A DNA stretch of 8,702 nt, taken from Aliarcobacter sp. (lineage in GTDB: Bacteria; Campylobacterota; Campylobacteria; Campylobacterales; Arcobacteraceae). The stretch's first letter is position 1, and every line of letters starts with the position of its first letter. The notes beneath the pieces were generated by a model. The model saw only the letters and a program-made list of their open reading frames with translations. It ran no database searches and was not told where the DNA came from. The DNA lies in NCBI GenBank assembly GCA_023268955.1, contig JALRJW010000315.1, positions 1 to 8,702 of the forward strand, written 5' to 3'. Shown here in pieces: positions 5,080-8,702 of this stretch. The position numbers and the translations under genes are program-made.

Positions 5080-5769
5080 ATGATTATATACGGAAAACAA
5101 ATAGTACTATATGTACTTGAAAAGCATCCATCACTTATTGAAGAAGTGATGTTCTCAAAAGAGATAGAACCAAAACTTTTTTCAAAATTTCTTAAACTTG
5201 GTAAAAAGATTATTAAGCTTGACAACAAAAAAGCTCAAGGACTTGCTAAAGGAGGAAACCATCAAGGTTTCTTTTTAAAGCTTAGTGAATTTTCTTACAC
5301 ACCAATAAAAGATATAAAAGACATGAATTTTATATTAGTTTTAGATGGATTAACTGATGTTGGAAATATTGGAGCGATTATTAGAACGGCTTATTCACTA
5401 GGAGTTGAAGCTGTTATTGCAAGTGATGTAAAAACATTAAACAATCAAGGAATAGTAAGAACAAGTGCTGGTGCTATGCTTGATATGCCATTTACAATTT
5501 ATCCAAAAACTTTAGATTTAGCTAATGAACTATCACAAAATGGTTTTACATTAATTGGTGCTGCTATGAATGGTACAGACTTAAAAAAATATGGAAAAAT
5601 TGAGAAAACAGATAAAGTTGCTCTGTTTATGGGAAGTGAGGGAGAAGGAATTCATCCTAAAGTTCTTAAAAAAATGGATCTAAAAGTTTCTATTGGAATG
5701 GAACACTCTTTTGATTCATTAAATGTTTCAGTTGCTGCTGGAATATTAATTTATACGTTAAAAAGGTAA
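5080..5769 (+). CDS. rlmB: 23S rRNA (guanosine-2'-O)-methyltransferase RlmB, SpoU family
   Basis: RlmB methylates the 2'-hydroxyl of G2251 in the peptidyl-transferase P loop of 23S rRNA. The N-terminal part (IIYGKQIVLYVLEKHP... to NHQGFFLKL) is the L30e-like substrate-binding domain. The SPOUT catalytic domain has motif 1 LDGLTDVGNIGAIIRTA (88-104, Asn96, Arg102), motif 2 ALFMGSEGEGI (181-191, Glu187) and motif 3 SIGMEHSFDSLNVSVAAGI (204-222, Asn215), the trefoil-knot SAM site. Length (229) is slightly under the E. coli protein. The start is firm because MIIYG aligns with the start of the RlmB fold, so no downstream start is plausible; this makes the leaderless promoter spacing convincing. 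Another SpoU-family rRNA or tRNA specificity cannot be fully excluded. The next gene begins 10 bases later. Confidence 0.92.
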   Translation: MIIYGKQIVLYVLEKHPSLIEEVMFSKEIEPKLFSKFLKLGKKIIKLDNKKAQGLAKGGNHQGFFLKLSEFSYTPIKDIKDMNFILVLDGLTDVGNIGAIIRTAYSLGVEAVIASDVKTLNNQGIVRTSAGAMLDMPFTIYPKTLDLANELSQNGFTLIGAAMNGTDLKKYGKIEKTDKVALFMGSEGEGIHPKVLKKMDLKVSIGMEHSFDSLNVSVAAGILIYTLKR

Positions 5770-5779
5770 GTAAAATTAA

Positions 5780-6601
5780 ATGCATAGGTATTTAGTCTCA
5801 TTATTCATCATTTTATTTTTTGTTTTAACATCTGCTAATGCAAACATTAACGATAAAGTAAAACAACTTATTGGTGAAACAGACTATGCTGTGCATGAAA
5901 GTTTAATTTTTTATTTATTTCAAAATCAAGAAGAATTTTACGATTATAGTCAAAATATAAACTATAAAAAACTTATCGAAACTTTAGAAAAAAACAACCT
6001 TTTAGATTTAACACTAACTGGAAATACAACATTAAATTACAAATTTATTTTTAATCATAACCCTAAAAAGTCTCTTAATTTATTAAAAGATATTTTAAGA
6101 TCTCAAGGTCATTTCAATTATATGACTAACACTATACAAAGAGAAGAAAACAATCTTTTTTGGGATTTTAATATAGATACAAACGCCGCCATAAACCCTC
6201 TTTTGTTATCAGAAAACCTTGCTAAACATTTTTGCAAGTTAACGGATATAAAAAAAGAGGGTAACACTTGGACAATAACAATTGACACATTCACAAGTGA
6301 TGTGTACAAACCGTTTGATTTTATTTCAAATGAAGAAATGATTTTTAAAAAACCTCTAAAAGAGTACTTTTTAAAAATTTCAAATGCTGAAATTTTAAAA
6401 GTATATTCTTATAGTGGTAATTCATGGAGACCTAGCATTGGTTTTTATGACGAAGAATTAAATGTTTTAAAACTTTATAAAAAAGATAGTTTTACAAAAT
6501 TTTTAAGGGTAAATATACCTAAAAACACAAAATATATAAAAATAGATGACCTTTATTCCCTTGCTAATCTAAAAAAAGGGATTAAAGTACTTAAGGAGTA
6601 A
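5780..6601 (+). CDS. Exported hypothetical protein, 273 aa
   Basis: I do not recognise a named family. The N-terminus is a Sec signal peptide: MHRY, a hydrophobic core LVSLFIILFFVL and a likely type I cleavage site after SANA (residue 21). The mature protein of about 252 residues is therefore periplasmic. It starts with a helical region (KVKQLIGETDYAVHESLIFYLFQNQEEFYDY) and continues with alternating strand-like segments such as LDLTLTGNTTLNYKFIF and NTWTITIDTF. It contains one Cys, so no disulfide is expected. It lies 10 bases after rlmB, and its stop follows directly on the ribosome binding site of the aminotransferase gene, so it is within the same operon. From memory, a periplasmic protein occupies the matching position in C. 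jejuni (Cj0151c), which would make it a conserved Campylobacterota protein. No function is proposed. Confidence 0.85.
   Translation: MHRYLVSLFIILFFVLTSANANINDKVKQLIGETDYAVHESLIFYLFQNQEEFYDYSQNINYKKLIETLEKNNLLDLTLTGNTTLNYKFIFNHNPKKSLNLLKDILRSQGHFNYMTNTIQREENNLFWDFNIDTNAAINPLLLSENLAKHFCKLTDIKKEGNTWTITIDTFTSDVYKPFDFISNEEMIFKKPLKEYFLKISNAEILKVYSYSGNSWRPSIGFYDEELNVLKLYKKDSFTKFLRVNIPKNTKYIKIDDLYSLANLKKGIKVLKE
6593..6598 (+). promoter_or_regulatory. Ribosome binding site AAGGAG of the aminotransferase gene
   Basis: This full-strength Shine-Dalgarno sequence sits seven bases before ATG 6606 and within the last codons of the preceding exported-protein gene, whose TAA follows immediately. It is the strongest ribosome binding site in the window. 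Confidence 0.8.
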
Positions 6602-6605
6602 CAAA

Positions 6606-7814
6606 ATGTTTCCAGAAATTGAGTTTGAGAGAATGAAAAGACTTCCTAATTATGTTTTTGCAGAAGTAAATAACATAAAAATGGAAGCTAGAAGAAGAGG
6701 CGAAGATATCATAGATTTTTCTATGGGTAATCCAGATGGTCCAGCACCGCAACATATTACTGATAAATTAATAGAAGCATCTGCAAAACCTAAAAATCAT
6801 GGTTATAGCGCAAGTGCTGGTATTTATAAGTTAAGACTTGCTATTTGTAATTGGTATAAGAGAAAATATGGTGTTGATTATTTAGATCCAGATAAACATG
6901 CATGTGCAACAATGGGTTCTAAAGAGGGTTATGTACACTTAGTTCAAGCTATTGTAAATGTTGGTGATGTTGCAGTTGTTCCAGATCCAACTTATCCAAT
7001 TCACTCTTATGCATTTATGTTAAATGGTGGAGCAATTCATAAATTTGAATTAACATTTGATGATAAATTTAAAGTTGATGAAGATTTATTCTTTGAAAGA
7101 TTACAAAAAACTGTAGATGAATCTATTCCAAAGGTTAAATTTGTTGTAGTTAACTTCCCACACAATCCTTCGTGTGCAACAGTAACACCTGAGTTTTATC
7201 AAAGATTAGTTGATATGGCTAAAAAAGAAAGATTTTATATCATCTCTGATATTGCTTATGCAGATATTACTTTTGATGGGTATAAAACTCCTTCAATTTT
7301 CCAAGCAAAAGGTGCTTTAGATGTTGCTGTTGAGTCATTTACATTATCTAAATCATACAATATGGCAGGATGGAGAGTTGGTTTCATTTGTGGTAATGAA
7401 AAATTAGTTGGAGCATTAAAAAGAATTAAATCTTGGCTTGATTACGGTATGTTTACACCAATTCAAGTTGCTGCAACTATTGCTTTAGATGGTCCTCAAG
7501 ATTGCGTTGATGAGCATGTTGCTAAATATAAACATAGAAGAGATGTTATGCTTGAATGTTTCAAAGAAGCTGGTTGGGATATGAATTGCCCAGATGCTTC
7601 AATGTTTATTTGGGCAAAAATTCCTGAAAAAGCTAGACATTTAGGAAGTATGGAATTCTCTAAACAATTATTAACTCAAGCAAAAGTTGCTGTAAGTCCT
7701 GGTATTGGATTTGGAACTTATGGTGACCAATATGTAAGAATTGCATTAATTGAAAATGAAAAAAGAATTAGACAAGCAGCTAGAAATATAAAGCAATATT
7801 TAAAAAGTTTATAA
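6606..7814 (+). CDS. alaC: AlaC-like class I/II PLP aminotransferase
   Basis: This cytoplasmic fold-type I PLP enzyme closely resembles Escherichia coli AlaC, the glutamate-pyruvate (alanine) aminotransferase. Shared blocks include RRRGEDIIDFSMGNPDG (29-45), GSKEG (104-108), PDPTYPIHSYA (126-136), NFPHNPS with Asn187, SDIAYAD with the PLP-N1 Asp215 and Tyr218, TLSKSYNMAGWRVGF with Schiff-base Lys249, and SPGIGFGTYGDQYVRIALIEN with substrate-carboxylate Arg378. Length is 402 residues, normal for the family. Automatic annotation often calls such proteins LL-diaminopimelate or aspartate aminotransferase; the block-by-block match to AlaC makes alanine synthesis the better guess, but substrate choice cannot be proved here. 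A strong AAGGAG precedes the ATG. The gene lies 19 bases before hom, fitting an amino-acid biosynthesis pair. Confidence 0.9.
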   Translation: MFPEIEFERMKRLPNYVFAEVNNIKMEARRRGEDIIDFSMGNPDGPAPQHITDKLIEASAKPKNHGYSASAGIYKLRLAICNWYKRKYGVDYLDPDKHACATMGSKEGYVHLVQAIVNVGDVAVVPDPTYPIHSYAFMLNGGAIHKFELTFDDKFKVDEDLFFERLQKTVDESIPKVKFVVVNFPHNPSCATVTPEFYQRLVDMAKKERFYIISDIAYADITFDGYKTPSIFQAKGALDVAVESFTLSKSYNMAGWRVGFICGNEKLVGALKRIKSWLDYGMFTPIQVAATIALDGPQDCVDEHVAKYKHRRDVMLECFKEAGWDMNCPDASMFIWAKIPEKARHLGSMEFSKQLLTQAKVAVSPGIGFGTYGDQYVRIALIENEKRIRQAARNIKQYLKSL

Positions 7815-7833
7815 AATTTAAAAGGGTATTAGA

Positions 7834-8702
7834 ATGTTAAAAGTAGGAATTATAGGTGTAGGAACAGTTGGAGCTAGTGTTGCAAATATTTTAAGAGATA
7901 ACAAAGATCTTATTACCGCAAGAGCTGGAATTGAAATTGAACCTGTACTTGGAGTAGTTTCTAATTTAAACAAAGAAAGAAATGTTTCTATTAAATTAAC
8001 TGACAATGTTGATGAAGTTTTAAATGATGACTCAATTGATATTGTTGTTGAATTAATGGGAGGCGTTGAAAAGCCTTATGAAATCGTAAAAAAAGCCCTT
8101 CAAAAAGGTAAATCAGTTGTAACAGCAAATAAAGCACTTTTAGCTTACCATAGATATGAGTTGGAAGAAATTGCTGGTGATATTCCTTTTGAATATGAAG
8201 CAGCTGTTGCAGGTGGTATTCCAATTATTAATGCTCTAAGAGATGGTTTAAGTGCAAACAACATTTTATCTATTAGAGGTATTATGAATGGTACTTGTAA
8301 CTATATGCTTACAAAAATGATTAATGAAGGTGTTGATTACGATTCAATTCTTAAAGAGTCTCAAGAATTAGGTTATGCTGAAGCTGATCCAACTTTTGAT
8401 GTTGGTGGTTTTGATGCAGCCCACAAGCTACTTATTCTTGGATCAATTGCTTATGATGTTGATGCTAAACCTGAGGATATTTTAATTGAAGGTATTCAAA
8501 ATATAAGTCCTGAAGATATTGATTTTGCAAATGAATTTAACTATTCAATCAAGCTTTTGACAATCGCTAAAAAAATTGACAAAAAAGTAGAATTAAGAGT
8601 TCATCCTGCTTTAATTCCCAATTCAGAAATGATTGCAAAAGTTGATGGTGTAATGAATGGTGTTTCTGTAATTGGTGATAAAGTTGGAGAAACTATGTAT
8701 TA
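7834..8702 (+). CDS. hom: Homoserine dehydrogenase, N-terminal 289 residues (3' end outside window)
   Basis: Homoserine dehydrogenase reduces aspartate semialdehyde to homoserine, the branch point to threonine and methionine. The frame is open from ATG 7834 to the right edge, so the last third, probably with the regulatory ACT domain of the usual roughly 420-residue enzyme, is not seen. The Rossmann motif is VGIIGVGTVGASVA (GxGxxG at residues 8-13). SVVTANKALLA carries the conserved Lys, followed by AAVAGGIPII, GIMNGTCNYMLTKM and GYAEADPTFDVGGFDAAHKL with the substrate-binding Glu/Asp and catalytic Lys pattern. The ribosome binding site AAAGGG (7821-7826) is seven bases before the ATG. It is in the same run as the aminotransferase gene and is most likely cotranscribed with it. 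Confidence 0.96.
   Translation, partial: MLKVGIIGVGTVGASVANILRDNKDLITARAGIEIEPVLGVVSNLNKERNVSIKLTDNVDEVLNDDSIDIVVELMGGVEKPYEIVKKALQKGKSVVTANKALLAYHRYELEEIAGDIPFEYEAAVAGGIPIINALRDGLSANNILSIRGIMNGTCNYMLTKMINEGVDYDSILKESQELGYAEADPTFDVGGFDAAHKLLILGSIAYDVDAKPEDILIEGIQNISPEDIDFANEFNYSIKLLTIAKKIDKKVELRVHPALIPNSEMIAKVDGVMNGVSVIGDKVGETMY

Noticed and set aside
5028..5228. Minus-strand ORF of 66 codons
   Set aside because: It lies over the start of rlmB, has no ribosome binding site and no family pattern.
6118..6309. Minus-strand ORF of 63 codons
   Set aside because: It is a shadow of the exported hypothetical protein gene, which has a signal peptide and operon context.
7818..8224. Two overlapping minus-strand ORFs
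   Set aside because: Both are antisense to hom. The Gln/Leu-rich translation is the reverse of its repeated GAA, GTT and ATT codons.
1..8702. Hidden defence, toxin-antitoxin, phage or CRISPR system
   Set aside because: Nearly all coding DNA is explained by recognisable housekeeping genes and a few small unknowns, and no array, recombinase or paired toxin-like ORFs are visible.

Overview
The window looks like chromosomal housekeeping DNA from a Campylobacterota bacterium, most likely of the Arcobacter group. The evidence is very AT-rich DNA, a MqnP-type prenyltransferase (a futalosine menaquinone pathway enzyme), lone TATAAT-type -10 boxes without clear -35 elements, and the run rpmE, rsmI, rlmB, periplasmic hypothetical, aminotransferase, hom. 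From memory, that run resembles the Cj0155c to Cj0149c region of Campylobacter jejuni. The genus assignment is inference.

Left part (1-1280): the C-terminal part of a methyl-accepting chemotaxis protein (its start lies outside the window) ends in the CheR/CheB-tethering pentapeptide EWESF. A 114-residue protein of unknown function follows. A tRNA-Arg(UCG) lies on the minus strand, convergent with it and 47 bases downstream of mqnP.

Middle (1279-3284): mqnP on the minus strand is divergent from a small two-helix membrane protein (64 aa), which overlaps miaA by an ATGA junction. From 2209 to the right edge every gene is on the plus strand.

Right part (3280-8702): rpmE (zinc-type bL31) has its own promoter, which overlaps the miaA stop codon, and a roughly 75-base leader containing a 13-bp hairpin. 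rsmI follows 10 bases after rpmE. A Blc-like lipocalin lipoprotein with its own promoter and a leaderless-type rlmB come next. The unknown 273-aa exported protein, an AlaC-like aminotransferase and the 5' two thirds of hom are tightly spaced behind rlmB and probably cotranscribed with it.

Several genes serve decoding and ribosome function: tRNA-Arg, MiaA (tRNA A37), bL31, RsmI (16S rRNA) and RlmB (23S rRNA). The right end serves amino-acid metabolism. I see no mobile element, CRISPR array, toxin-antitoxin or defence system. The most interesting signals are regulatory: three genes whose predicted transcription start coincides with, or lies within a base of, the start codon, and the rpmE leader hairpin, a candidate autoregulatory element.
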